Assembly: GCF_020097815.1 (NCBI RefSeq)
Contig: NZ_CP083663.1
Span: forward strand, 2,604,001 to 2,668,000
From: Haloprofundus salinisoli
GTDB lineage: Archaea; Halobacteriota; Halobacteria; Halobacteriales; Haloferacaceae
Reading direction: 5' to 3'
Length of the DNA stretch: 64,000 nt
Position numbers and translations under genes: made by a program. The notes beneath the pieces are model-generated. The model made no database searches. It worked only from the letters and a program-made list of their open reading frames with translations, and had not been told where the DNA came from. Below, in pieces: positions 1 to 9,002 of the stretch; positions within the stretch are counted from its first letter, which is position 1, and each line of letters opens with the position of its first letter.

Positions 1-3
1 CTG

Positions 4-68
4 CTCGGCGCTGTACCAACTGTGGACCAAACAATAGCAGGTGCTCAGAGCTCTGGTACAGCGCCGAG
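4..68. repeat. 15-base perfect inverted repeat
   Basis: Arms 4-18 (CTCGGCGCTGTACCA) and 54-68 are exact reverse complements around a 35-base spacer. A 10-base palindrome, CAGAGCTCTG at 46-55, touches the second arm. It lies about 220 bases beyond the 3' end of the leftward gene at 288-1151, so it could be a hairpin, a recombination-site core or the end of an element cut by the window edge. Nothing else is visible before base 288. Confidence 0.6.
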
Positions 69-287
69 TGATATCGCTCGCGGCGAAAGAACGGTTGCCA
101 GTAAGTTTCGTAACCAATCTCGTATCAAAATAGTTATCAGCGACTACTCTGTATCGGAAACCGATTGTCGGTGCTGACGGTCTGAGCAGCCATACAGCAC
201 ACGTGAAGGTGGTGGAACCTCCTCGGTTTCACACGCATCGACAATCTCTTCTCTCTGATTTCTTCGCCGCCAGCGACGCGGTGTCGA

Positions 288-1151
288 TCAGTCGACGAAC
301 GCGTCGTCTGTCGCGTCGTACTCGGCCTCGAAGTACCGCACCTCGCAGTGCTCGCAGGCCGCCGCGATGACGTCGTAGCTTCGACAGCACGACTCGACGG
401 CGTGCGTACCGAGGTCAACCGGACCGCCGCAGGCCGGGCAGTGCTCGATACAGGCGCGAAGACCGCTGAGCATTTGGCCCCGAACGTCGACGGAGAGTCG
501 CGACCAGACGTCGGTTCTGTCGTCGAGCTCCGCGCTCGCGGCCATGTCGGCGGCAAACGCCTCTCGGGACTCCCACTGCCCCAACCAGTCGTCGTCGAGC
601 CACGCGGCCACGGCGTTGCCATGGTCGCTCAGCGACACCCGGTCGGCGTCGACGCCGACGGTTCGGGCGAGTTGGTCGACGCCGCCGTCGCCGTCACGAA
701 GCGCGTCTATTCGGTGATACCACGCCCGTTCGAACGACGCGTCGAGAACGACGTCGGCGTCGACGTCTCGCAGCGCGCCGACGTCGAGGAGGAGCGTTTC
801 GATGTCAACTGTCTCGGTGTCGAACGTCGCCGGGTCGACGTCGTGGTCCCAGTCGGATGCCACCGCCGCTGGCCGCATCGACCTCGCGTGTTCGGACTTG
901 TCGAAACGCCGCAGGAGCCAGTCGGGGACGTAGCGTTTCGTGAGCGCCGGCGTTCCTGGGACGAGGTAGCCTCGGAGGTAGACGAGCGCCAGCGATACGG
1001 CGAAGGCCGCGATCCCGACCGGCGGCGAGAGAACAGCCACCGGTAGCGTAACGGCGCCCGCGATGGCGATGTTGACCGCTGTGCAGGGGGCACAGCGATT
1101 CTCGCCGACGTACTCGGGTTTTCGGACGCGTTCGAGTAGTGAAGATGTCAT
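288..1151 (-). CDS. membrane protein with N-terminal CxxC and C-terminal Cys cluster
   Basis: A 287-residue protein of unknown function. A CAPC motif sits at residues 20-23, just before two hydrophobic segments (about 26-45 and 48-65) that should anchor it in the membrane. The middle is acidic and featureless. The last 60 residues hold CPAC, a CC pair and CEHC, which look like a zinc ribbon. The ATG at 1151 has a TATA-like stretch (CAGTATCG) about 28 bases upstream, which fits a leaderless start. It lies downstream of the quinone oxidoreductase on the same strand with a 107-base gap. Zinc binding is inferred from Cys spacing only, and I do not recognise the family. Confidence 0.75.
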   Translation of the reverse strand: MTSSLLERVRKPEYVGENRCAPCTAVNIAIAGAVTLPVAVLSPPVGIAAFAVSLALVYLRGYLVPGTPALTKRYVPDWLLRRFDKSEHARSMRPAAVASDWDHDVDPATFDTETVDIETLLLDVGALRDVDADVVLDASFERAWYHRIDALRDGDGGVDQLARTVGVDADRVSLSDHGNAVAAWLDDDWLGQWESREAFAADMAASAELDDRTDVWSRLSVDVRGQMLSGLRACIEHCPACGGPVDLGTHAVESCCRSYDVIAAACEHCEVRYFEAEYDATDDAFVD

Positions 1152-1258
1152 CGAATCGACTCACCGTCCGTCCGCGGACGATACTGGGTCGTTCGCCTCC
1201 GGTAGCATAGGTGTGTGGGTCGTCTTCACTCGGAGCGAATCCCTGGAGTTCGACCGTC

Positions 1259-2239
1259 CTACGGTTCGAGTACGACCTTCCCGGTCGACTCGCGGTTCTC
1301 GATGTACTCGTGGGCGTCGGCGGCCGCAGAGAGCGGGAATCGCTCGCCGACGACGACCTCAAGCTCGCCCTCGGCGAGCAACTCCGTAAGTTCGGGCACC
1401 GCCTTCAGCACCGACTGGGGGTCGCGCTGCATCGCGCGGCCGAGGTGGAAGCCGACGACGGATTTGTTCTCGAACAAAAGGCGCGTCGTGTCCGCCTGCG
1501 CGGGGTCGCCGCTGGCGACACCGTAGGTAACGAGTCGGCCGCGATAGTTGAGCGCGTCGAGGCTGGCGTCGAACGCGTCGCCGCCGACACCGTCGAGCAC
1601 GAGGTCGACACCCTTGCCATCGGTTTCGGCCTCAATTACCTCCTCGAACGCCTCTTCGGTGTAGTCGATGGGGTGGTCCAACCCCAGACGCGCCGCGAGA
1701 TCGAGTTTCTCCTGACTGCTAGCGGTGCCGAACGACTCCGCGCCCGTGGCCGCGGCTAACTGGACGGCCGCGGTGCCGACGCCTCCCGCGGCAGCCTGAA
1801 TCAGCACCCGCTCGTCCGCATCCTCCGAGTCGAGTCCGCCCCACTCGTGGAGGCAGCAGTGCGCCGTGAGAAACTGCACGGGGAACCCGGCGGCCTCGGC
1901 GAACTCCATCCCCGGCGGCACGTCGAAGAGGCCGTTGGCGGGTGTGACGACCTTCTCGGCGTACGCGCCGCCGCCGGTCATGGCGACGACTCGGTCGCCC
2001 ACCTCGCGGTCGACGCCCTCACCGACGGCGTCGATGGTCCCGGCGGCTTCCATCCCCGGAACGTACGGCGGTTCCGGGCCGCCGCGGTAGTGGCCGCGGC
2101 GCTGCATGATGTCGGCGAAGTTGATGCCGGCGGCCTTCACGTCGATTCGGACCTCGCCCGGACCGGGGTCCTGTTCCTCGATATCGACGGGGTCGAGCAC
2201 GTCAGTTCCTCCGAACTCGGTTACACGAATCGCGCGCAT
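1259..2239 (-). CDS. NAD(P)H:quinone oxidoreductase, zinc-independent MDR family
   Basis: A medium-chain dehydrogenase/reductase of about 326 residues, expected to reduce quinones or enones with NAD(P)H in the cytoplasm. The N-terminal GroES-like half contains GINFADIMQRRGHY, typical of quinone oxidoreductases. The Rossmann half has the nucleotide-binding AAAGGVGTAAVQLA and later DGVGGDAFD. The zinc-ligand cysteines of alcohol dehydrogenases are absent. I chose the ATG at 2239 (MRAIRVTEFG) because it matches the family start; the frame is open a further 31 codons upstream but that stretch does not look like the family. It is a single gene and its substrate cannot be read from sequence. Confidence 0.88.
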   Translation of the reverse strand: MRAIRVTEFGGTDVLDPVDIEEQDPGPGEVRIDVKAAGINFADIMQRRGHYRGGPEPPYVPGMEAAGTIDAVGEGVDREVGDRVVAMTGGGAYAEKVVTPANGLFDVPPGMEFAEAAGFPVQFLTAHCCLHEWGGLDSEDADERVLIQAAAGGVGTAAVQLAAATGAESFGTASSQEKLDLAARLGLDHPIDYTEEAFEEVIEAETDGKGVDLVLDGVGGDAFDASLDALNYRGRLVTYGVASGDPAQADTTRLLFENKSVVGFHLGRAMQRDPQSVLKAVPELTELLAEGELEVVVGERFPLSAAADAHEYIENRESTGKVVLEP

Positions 2240-2718
2240 GGAGTCGTGTAAAGGGCGACCACCGATAAGCCCCGGTGAACGGCCAGTCGGTTGTCTGCCG
2301 TTCCTCACGACAACGGTAACGGGGTTTCTCACAGTCGACGGCTACAGTATCTTTTATCGAGCAGTTTTCCGAACGGATAGCTGACTACCGAACACGATGC
2401 CCACTGGAGACGAAACGGACACGAGCGAATCGAGCGTAGGCGGAGCCGCGTTCTCGACGGGACGACCATCGTCGGGCTTGCGGCAAGGTTGACGAGTAGA
2501 ATCGACCCATTCGAAAATCGGGGGAAGAGGCCCGTACTCTCCGTATCTGGCACGCCCAGAGCGAGTTCTGGAGGGCACAGAACGCGTTCGTGTAGCCTCT
2601 GCCGGAGACAGATTCCAGTTAGACGGTGATTGATTATAATGGAGTGGGTACTCTCACAGAACGAGACGACGGATTCGGGCCCTCCGAACGCCCTCCTCCG
2701 TCGAGCTACGGGCGACCA
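2240..2718. other. gene-free interval between divergent genes
   Basis: No convincing gene. Short frames on both strands have shadow-like, Arg/Ser-rich composition. The only clear signal is an AT-rich TGATTATAAT at 2631-2640, a likely TATA box for the rightward UbiA-type gene at 2719; this predicts a 5' leader of roughly 50 bases. Confidence 0.5.
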
Positions 2719-3657
2719 ATGACACACGAAAGTTCACAGCAGACGGTAGACACGGAGAGGACAGCAGCGTGGTGGGAGCGAGTCGTCGACCGGATGACAG
2801 TGTACGGCGAACGGGCGGGCGACGCTCTGATGTACAGTTCGGCGTACCTCGCGGTCATCGCGGCGGTGGAGCTCGCTATCGTGATGATGCTTCTGGGTAT
2901 CGAAGCGAACCCCGCGCCGGTCGTCGTGGCGTTCGTGACGTTCGCCGTCTACGCCTACGACCGACTGGTCGATGTCGACGCCGACGAGGTGTCGAACCCG
3001 CGTCAGGCCGCCTTCATCAGACGCCACCGCGACGTACTGTACCTGATGGCGTCGGTTTGTTACGGACTCGCCGTCGCGCTGTCGGTGCTCGGCGGTCCGT
3101 ACGCGTTGGCGATTACCCTCCTCCCGGGAATGTTCGGCGTCCTGTACGCCTCCGACTGGGTACCCGACGTCGGTGTTCGCTTCGCTCGGTTCAAGGACGT
3201 ACTCGTCGTCAACACAGCCGTCGTGGCGTTCGCGTGGGCGGTCACCCTGACGTTCCTGCCGCTGGCGTTCGCCGGGCGCGTGTCCACCCCCGCCGCCGCC
3301 GTCGTCTTCTGTTACTTCTTCCTGCGGTCGTTCGTCGACACGGAACTACCGAACGTCGGCGACACCGAGAGCGACCGAGCCTCCGACGTGTCGACGCTCC
3401 CGCTCGTCCTCGGCGTCCGCGGCACGCGATACGCCCTGTACGGAGTCGACCTTCTCTCGCTCGTGTTGGTCGCTTACGCGGCCGGGACCGGTCTCCTCCC
3501 GTCCGCGGTCGCTGCGGCGCTCGGAGTCGGTGTCGCGTACTCGTCGTTGCTCGTCTCCCGTATCGGACGGATGGACGACTACGAACTCCTCACGCTCGCG
3601 TCCGAGTGTGAGTACCTGCTCGTCGGCGGCACCCTCGCGACAGTCGTCTTCGTCTGA
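2719..3657 (+). CDS. UbiA-family prenyltransferase-like membrane protein
   Basis: A 312-residue integral membrane protein with about eight hydrophobic segments. The first cytosolic loop has an Asp-rich motif, YDRLVDVDADEVSNP, and a second acidic loop reads FVDTELPNVGDTESDR. This matches the two Asp-rich diphosphate/Mg sites of UbiA prenyltransferases, which attach isoprenoid chains to aromatic or lipid acceptors. The acceptor cannot be told; archaeal members act in menaquinone, carotenoid or ether-lipid synthesis and no pathway neighbour is present. The ATG at 2719 (MTHESSQQ) is preferred, although the frame extends 31 codons upstream. Confidence 0.8.
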   Translation: MTHESSQQTVDTERTAAWWERVVDRMTVYGERAGDALMYSSAYLAVIAAVELAIVMMLLGIEANPAPVVVAFVTFAVYAYDRLVDVDADEVSNPRQAAFIRRHRDVLYLMASVCYGLAVALSVLGGPYALAITLLPGMFGVLYASDWVPDVGVRFARFKDVLVVNTAVVAFAWAVTLTFLPLAFAGRVSTPAAAVVFCYFFLRSFVDTELPNVGDTESDRASDVSTLPLVLGVRGTRYALYGVDLLSLVLVAYAAGTGLLPSAVAAALGVGVAYSSLLVSRIGRMDDYELLTLASECEYLLVGGTLATVVFV

Positions 3658-3764
3658 AACCGAGACGGATATCTCGTAACTGTGGCGTCGGGCGAGCACG
3701 CGTCGAAAGCACTGACTTTCGTCGGGAAGTTAATATGTGAGCAGTTGTATCGGAGAGTACGCCG

Positions 3765-5534
3765 GTGAGCGCACTGAGCCAACTGTACGTGGTCGTACTC
3801 GCCACCGTCGGTATCGGATTAACCGCCGCGCTGCTCGCTTGGCGTGAGCGGCCCGAACCGGGAGCGACGCCGCTGGTCGCGATGCTGGCCGGACAGAGTT
3901 GGTGGTCGGTGTTCTTCGCGTTCGAACTGCAGGCGACGACGCTCGCCGCCAAGACGTTCTGGTCCGACATCCAGTGGGTCGGCGTCGTCGTCATCCCCGT
4001 CGCGTGGGTGCTGTTCGCGATGGAGTACACCGGCCGCGACCAGTACGTCCGGCCAAAGTACGTCGCTCTTCTGTCGGTCGTCCCCGTCGTGACGGTGGTG
4101 CTAGCGGCGACGGGCGACTACCACAACCTGCTCTACACAGGGTCGGAACTCGTCGAACGAGGTGACGCCGAGATACTGCGGCGCGACGGCGGCCCCTGGT
4201 ACTGGCTGGCTGCCAGTTACACGTACCTTCTGGGACTGGTCGGGTCGGTTCCACTTCTCGGCTACGTCCGAAGCGAGACCTCGCAGTTCCGCGGGCAGAG
4301 CGTCGCACTGTTGATCGGGACTATCGTGCCGTGGGTGAGCAATATCCTCTTTCTGTACGGCGCAATTCCGATCTCGGGACTCGACCCGACGCCCGTCGCG
4401 TTCGCAATCTCCGGCGTCGCGTATCTCAGTGCGCTCACCAAATTTCGACTGCTCGGCACCAGCCCCGCTCCGAACCGCCGGGCGCGCCGACTCGTCTTCG
4501 AGCGTATGCAGGACGCGGCCGTCGTCGTCGACAACCACGACTACGTCGTCGACATGAACGAGAGCGCGACCGAGATGCTCGGGACGACGGCCCGCGCGGC
4601 GCTCGGTCGACCCGCCCGAGACGTGCTCCCGAAGTACGACCACGTCCCGAGCGTCGGAACCTCCTCCGAGCACGTCACCGTCGACGGTTGGAACGGCCAG
4701 CGGCACTACGACGTGACGGTCACGGAGGTCAGCGACTTCCACGGTCGGAACGTCGGCCGCGTCATCTCCTATCACAACGTCGACGAGCACCTACGTCACC
4801 AGCAGCGCCTCGAAGTGCTCAACCGAGCGCTTCGGCACAACATCCGCAACGAGACGAACGTCATCTACGGCTACGCCGATCTGGTCGCCGACGAGGACGG
4901 ACCCGAGAGTGACCGCGCGGAGATAATCAAGGAACGCGCGATAGCCATCGCGGATATGGGCGAGAAAGCCAGGCAGATCGTCGATATCTTCGATCAGGTT
5001 CGCCGGGCCCCGCGGACGGTGCCGCTCTCGGACCTCGCGGCCGAACGGACCGCCGACGTCGCCGACCGATTCCCGGATGCGGAGGTCCGCGTCGAAACAC
5101 TGCCCGAGGACGTGTACGTGAACGCGGTGCTCGGCCCGGCGCTCTCGAATCTCGTCGAGAACGCGGTCGAACACAACGCCGACGCGACCCCGACCGTCGA
5201 GGTGAGCGCCACCGTCGACGATGGACGCGTTCGTCTCGTCGTCGCCGACGACGGTCCGGGTATCGACGCCCACGAGCGGGCGGTGCTCGAACGCGGGACG
5301 GAGACGGCGCTGGACCACGGCAGCGGCCTCGGCCTCTGGTTAGTCACGTGGGCGGTCGGCATCGCCGACGGTACCGTCGAGTTCGAGGAGAACGACCCGA
5401 CGGGGTCGGCGGTCACCGTCGAGGTGCCGACGCTCCCGGCGGACAACCCGCAGGCGGCGGACGCAGCGCGCGACCCGGACGACGGTGCGAACTTCCGGCG
5501 GCACCCGAACGAATCGCCGACGTCGAGCGACTGA
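3765..5534 (+). CDS. sensor histidine kinase with 7TM N-terminal domain and PAS domain
   Basis: A 589-residue sensor kinase. Residues 1-225 form seven hydrophobic segments, the arrangement of the archaeal His_kinase N-terminal 7TM domain. A PAS domain follows (about 243-340). The phospho-acceptor is H358 in RALRHNIRNE. The ATPase domain has its N box from residue 462 (NLVENAVEHN), then ADDGPGID and GSGLGLWLV. The tail after about residue 560 is low complexity. The start is a GTG at 3765, with TTAATAT at 3730-3736 about 30 bases upstream, so a leaderless mRNA is likely. No receiver-domain gene is adjacent, so the partner is encoded elsewhere. The stimulus is unknown. Confidence 0.9.
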   Translation: MSALSQLYVVVLATVGIGLTAALLAWRERPEPGATPLVAMLAGQSWWSVFFAFELQATTLAAKTFWSDIQWVGVVVIPVAWVLFAMEYTGRDQYVRPKYVALLSVVPVVTVVLAATGDYHNLLYTGSELVERGDAEILRRDGGPWYWLAASYTYLLGLVGSVPLLGYVRSETSQFRGQSVALLIGTIVPWVSNILFLYGAIPISGLDPTPVAFAISGVAYLSALTKFRLLGTSPAPNRRARRLVFERMQDAAVVVDNHDYVVDMNESATEMLGTTARAALGRPARDVLPKYDHVPSVGTSSEHVTVDGWNGQRHYDVTVTEVSDFHGRNVGRVISYHNVDEHLRHQQRLEVLNRALRHNIRNETNVIYGYADLVADEDGPESDRAEIIKERAIAIADMGEKARQIVDIFDQVRRAPRTVPLSDLAAERTADVADRFPDAEVRVETLPEDVYVNAVLGPALSNLVENAVEHNADATPTVEVSATVDDGRVRLVVADDGPGIDAHERAVLERGTETALDHGSGLGLWLVTWAVGIADGTVEFEENDPTGSAVTVEVPTLPADNPQAADAARDPDDGANFRRHPNESPTSSD

Positions 5535-5747
5535 TAGCGGCGCGAGAGGGGGTAGGTTATCTATCCACTTCGTCGGCTGCGTGGCAGCGACGACGTTCCG
5601 GAGTGCGACCCCGAACTGTAACAGCGGAGTTCGGCGGACGGGGCCGCGAATCCGTTCGACGACGAGAGAGACGCCTATCGAAGACAGTCTTCGATAATGT
5701 TAGAAGACAGTACGCTTAATCGTCTCTTCGTTGAGTACGTTCACGGA

Positions 5748-6374
5748 ATGGCAACCTACGAACTTCCGGACCTCCCGTACGACTACGACGCGCTCGAACC
5801 GTCCATCGACGCGCGTATCATGGAACTGCACCACGACAAGCACCATCAGGGCTACGTCGACGGCGCGAACTCGGCGCTCGAGAAACTGGAGCAGATGCGG
5901 AGCGACGGCGACTACGGCGACATCAAAGGCGTCGAACGAAACCTCGCGTTCAACCTCTCGGGACACGTCAACCACACCGTCTTCTGGGAGAACATGTCGC
6001 CCGACGGCGGCGGCGAACCCGGCGGCGAACTCGCCGACGCCCTCGACGAGCACTTCGGCGGCTTCGACCAGTTCAAGGACCACTTCTCGGCGGCCGCCAA
6101 GGGCGTCGAAGGCTCCGGGTGGGGCTTCCTCGCGTACGACCACATCGCGGACAAGCCCATCGTGACGATGGCCGAGAACCACCAGAACCAGACGCCGCAG
6201 GGCGTGACGCCGCTTTTGGTGCTCGACGTCTGGGAGCACGCCTACTACCTCCAGTACGAGAACGGCCGCGGCGAGTACGTCGATAACTTCTGGGACGTCG
6301 TCAACTGGGACGACGTTGCCGAACGCTACGACCAGGCGCAGAACGCAGATCTGCTCGGCCAGCACACCCACTGA
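5748..6374 (+). CDS. superoxide dismutase (Fe/Mn), actinobacteria-like type
   Basis: A 208-residue Fe/Mn superoxide dismutase converting superoxide to peroxide and oxygen. Metal ligands are visible: H28 in MELHHDKHHQ, the His of SGHVNHTVFW, and Asp and His of LDVWEHAYYLQY. The outer-sphere position that is Gln in E. coli MnSOD is His here (ENHQNQTP), as in mycobacterial and Sulfolobus enzymes, so the metal may be Fe or interchangeable. The ATG at 5748 has CTTAAT about 33 bases upstream. It sits 183 bases before a second SOD of different subtype; the pair looks like one native haloarchaeal gene and one acquired gene, this being the less typical one. Confidence 0.93.
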   Translation: MATYELPDLPYDYDALEPSIDARIMELHHDKHHQGYVDGANSALEKLEQMRSDGDYGDIKGVERNLAFNLSGHVNHTVFWENMSPDGGGEPGGELADALDEHFGGFDQFKDHFSAAAKGVEGSGWGFLAYDHIADKPIVTMAENHQNQTPQGVTPLLVLDVWEHAYYLQYENGRGEYVDNFWDVVNWDDVAERYDQAQNADLLGQHTH

Positions 6375-6557
6375 AGCGTCCGTTCGCGTCATCAGCGGCT
6401 CTCTCTTTTATCCGGCGAGTTCGTCGATGAGTCTGTCGGTGAGTCGGTTCGAAGGGTCGAGAGCGACCCCGATCCCACCGAACGTGCCGCGTGCTATCAT
6501 ACCCTTCCTCAAACTTTAACACCGTTCCAGAGTATCACTCAAACTGGAGGTATCATT

Positions 6558-7157
6558 ATGAGTCACGAACTCGACCCACTCCCGTACGACTACGACGCAC
6601 TCGAACCGCACATCTCCGAGCAGGTGCTCACGTGGCACCACGACACCCACCACCAGGGCTACGTCAACGGCTGGAACTCGGCCGAAGAGACGCTCGCGGA
6701 GAACCGCGAGTCAGGCGACTTCGGCTCGTCGGGGAGCGCGCTGCGCAACGTCACCCACAACGGCTGCGGCCACATCCTCCACGACCTGTTCTGGCAGAAC
6801 ATGTCGCCGGAGGGCGGCGACGAGCCGTCGGGCGACCTCGCCGACCGTATCGAGCAGGACTTCGGCTCCTACGACGCCTGGAAGGGCGAGTTCGAGGCCG
6901 CGGCGAAGAACGCCAGCGGCTGGGCGCTTCTCGTCTACGACACGTTCTCGAACCAGCTCCGCAACGTCGTCGTCGACAAGCACGACCAGGGCGCGCTCTG
7001 GGGAAGTCACCCCATCGTCGCGCTCGACGTCTGGGAGCACTCGTACTACTACGACTACGGTCCGGCGCGCGGCGACTTCATCGACGCCTTCTTCGAGGTC
7101 GTCGACTGGGACGAGCCCAGCGCCCGCTACGACCAGGCCGTCGAACTGTTCGAGTAA
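6558..7157 (+). CDS. sod: superoxide dismutase (Mn/Fe), haloarchaeal type
   Basis: A 199-residue superoxide dismutase of the form usual in haloarchaea: it begins PLPYDYDALEPHISEQVLTW and has H27 (TWHHDTHHQ), the GHILHDLFW His, and Asp/His of LDVWEHSYYYDY as metal ligands. His replaces Gln at the outer-sphere site (VDKHDQ). An SD-like GGAGG precedes the ATG by about 10 bases (AACTGGAGGTATCATTATG), so unlike its upstream neighbour it has a leadered start. It is followed at once by a T-tract terminator. Separate promoters for the two sod genes suggest independent control. Confidence 0.95.
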   Translation: MSHELDPLPYDYDALEPHISEQVLTWHHDTHHQGYVNGWNSAEETLAENRESGDFGSSGSALRNVTHNGCGHILHDLFWQNMSPEGGDEPSGDLADRIEQDFGSYDAWKGEFEAAAKNASGWALLVYDTFSNQLRNVVVDKHDQGALWGSHPIVALDVWEHSYYYDYGPARGDFIDAFFEVVDWDEPSARYDQAVELFE

Positions 7158-7170
7158 CGCCGCAACCCCG

Positions 7171-7181
7171 ACAATTTTTTC
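7171..7181 (+). terminator. T-tract terminator after sod
   Basis: ACAATTTTTT, a run of six T, lies 14 bases past the sod stop codon in GC-rich surroundings. Archaeal RNA polymerase terminates at such T tracts without needing a hairpin. Confidence 0.55.
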
Positions 7182-7244
7182 GACGCCGCCGCCGCTCGCC
7201 GAGCGACGGGTGAATCGAGCGGAGAAGCAGGTTTCGCCGACGGC

Positions 7245-7661
7245 TCAGTCGCAGGTGCTCGGCATGAACTCCTCGACGGGCGTCTGCTCGACGGCGGCGA
7301 CGATATCCTCGTGGAGTTTTGCGAAGTCGTGACCGCCGGTTCGACGGTCGAATCCGGCGAAGACGCCGACGCGGTGGTCGCAGTCGGCGAGAAACGTTCT
7401 GAACTGTTCGGTGTGCTCGAAGCCGCGAACCGTGTAGGCGTACTCGTCGGCGAACAGCGACTCGTAGGTGTCTCGGGTGACGTAGCCGTAGCGCTCGTTG
7501 TCGACGAGCGCGCCCACGTCGAGCGCCGAGAGGTCGTCCGCGACGTCCGAGCGGACGTACAGCTGTTCGTGCGTCCACTGGTCGAACAGCCAGACGTCTC
7601 TGAGCGACCCGTCGCCGAATCGCCGAATCGCAGCGAGGAGTCGCTCTGTCGCGTCGCTCAT
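7245..7661 (-). CDS. haloarchaeal hypothetical protein
   Basis: A 138-residue acidic soluble protein with no membrane segment. It contains SLRDVWLFDQWTHEQLY and a middle repeated in kind by small haloarchaeal proteins (YGYVTRDTYESLFADEY). I recall relatives annotated only as a domain of unknown function. The start ATG at 7661 is preceded by GGAGGTAGT, a good Shine-Dalgarno, with an AT-rich ATGATTATGG about 34 bases upstream. It converges with sod. The function is unknown. Confidence 0.75.
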   Translation of the reverse strand: MSDATERLLAAIRRFGDGSLRDVWLFDQWTHEQLYVRSDVADDLSALDVGALVDNERYGYVTRDTYESLFADEYAYTVRGFEHTEQFRTFLADCDHRVGVFAGFDRRTGGHDFAKLHEDIVAAVEQTPVEEFMPSTCD

Positions 7662-7877
7662 ACTACCTCCATTCGCCGGGGTGCCATAATCATTTTTGCG
7701 ATAGATTGGACAGAAGTCAGACGAGCGTCACACGCGGTCGGCCGGCCGAGCGGTTCCACTCCGTCGAGCGATCCGAAATGGGTCCCACCCCGAGGGACGC
7801 TCCGAGACGAGTTGCGAAACAGAAGGTGGCGTCGCTCGACCACAGGAGTTTACGATGGGGCTGGCGTATCTCGGGCC

Positions 7878-8156
7878 ATGCCGCGACCGAAATCCGACTT
7901 CGACGAGCTGTTTCCGTGCGACTTCTACACGCCGGAGGAACTGCTCGACGCCGACCAGCTGTACACCGTCTACGAGATAGCCCGCCTGCTGCAGGGACTC
8001 GACGCCGACGCCGAGATCGACGAAGGGATCGAAGATATCCTGCTCGACTGGGCGATTCCGTGGATCATGCGCAACTCCGACGAGATGGTCGTCGCCGAAC
8101 CGCCGAGCGACGAGGAACCCGGCTACTACGGGCTGAAAAGCGAGGGAGACGACTGA
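7878..8156 (+). CDS. small haloarchaeal conserved protein (DUF5827-like)
   Basis: A 92-residue acidic protein with the conserved-looking strings FDELFPCDFYTPEELLDADQ and EILLDWAIPWI-type ends. I recall this as a haloarchaea-only unknown family (DUF5827), not verified. Its stop lies three bases before the ATP-binding protein at 8160, so the two are surely co-transcribed. AGTTTACG about 28 bases upstream of the ATG fits a leaderless promoter. The function is unknown; the tight spacing suggests it works with the ATPase. Confidence 0.8.
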   Translation: MPRPKSDFDELFPCDFYTPEELLDADQLYTVYEIARLLQGLDADAEIDEGIEDILLDWAIPWIMRNSDEMVVAEPPSDEEPGYYGLKSEGDD

Positions 8157-8159
8157 GGG

Positions 8160-8999
8160 ATGCGCCTCCTCGTCGCCGGCGGTGACCGCGTCGACGCCGG
8201 CAAGACGACGTTCTCGGTCGGCTTGCTCGCGTCGCTCCGACGCGACGGCTACGCGCCCGTCGGATTCAAACCGCGCGCGGGCAACGACTACTGGTTCGAC
8301 CACGACGATGTCCGTGCATCGGGCGACGCCGGGCGACTGTACGGTAAGGACGCCCAGAAACTTGCGGCGGCGAGCGCGGGCGACGTCGAACCGGAGACCA
8401 TCAATCCGGTCCACCGTCTCTGGCGGCCCACGCCCGGCAAAACCGGACTGCTCGGAGAGAGCGGCCGAACGTTTCTGGTCGACAGGGTGACCGGGGAGGC
8501 CGGCCCGGAGTTCGTCGTCAACGCCGACGCCGAGGCGGAGGGACTCCTGCCCGACGAAGTTCTCGACTCGCTTCCGCTGGACGACGCCCGTCGCGTCGAC
8601 TCGCTTTCGGGGTTCAACGAGGTGATGCGCGAGCGATACGTGCCGGCCGCAGAACGTCTCGCCCGACGCGTCGCCGCGACGGAGACGAGTGTCGTGGAGT
8701 CGTACGCCGATATCGCCGTTCCGCTCTCGGACGCTCCGTTCGACGCCGTCGCCGTCGTCGAACCGGGGCGGGCGCGAATCTACGACGGCGCTCGATACCT
8801 CAAAGCCCGCGAGGCCGCCAGCGGCGGCCCCCGAGAGGGCCAACTCGAAGAGTACGTCGACAGCGTCGTCGGGATGCTCGAACCGCTGTCGACGGTCGGG
8901 TTGCGAGCGCTCGGAAACGAGGCGCGCGGGAACCCCGAACGGGTCGCCGACGCCCACGCCGAAGCGTACGACGCGTTGGTCGAGGCGGCGGAGCGCTGA
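8160..8999 (+). CDS. P-loop ATPase/GTPase with BioD-like Walker A
   Basis: A 279-residue predicted nucleotide-binding protein. The N-terminus GGDRVDAGKTTFSVGLLASL has five residues between the first Gly and GK, the deviant P-loop of the dethiobiotin synthetase/CobQ group rather than the classic four. It is the second gene of a two-gene unit. No biotin or cobamide genes are nearby, so the reaction is not assigned. It converges with the MBL hydrolase at 9003 with only three bases between the stop codons. Confidence 0.75.
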   Translation: MRLLVAGGDRVDAGKTTFSVGLLASLRRDGYAPVGFKPRAGNDYWFDHDDVRASGDAGRLYGKDAQKLAAASAGDVEPETINPVHRLWRPTPGKTGLLGESGRTFLVDRVTGEAGPEFVVNADAEAEGLLPDEVLDSLPLDDARRVDSLSGFNEVMRERYVPAAERLARRVAATETSVVESYADIAVPLSDAPFDAVAVVEPGRARIYDGARYLKAREAASGGPREGQLEEYVDSVVGMLEPLSTVGLRALGNEARGNPERVADAHAEAYDALVEAAER

Positions 9000-9002
9000 G
9001 TT

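Noticed and set aside
2329-2727. A 132-codon frame in the gap before the UbiA-like gene
   Set aside because: Arg/Ser-rich, no motif, no promoter, and it overlaps the preferred start of the UbiA-like gene.
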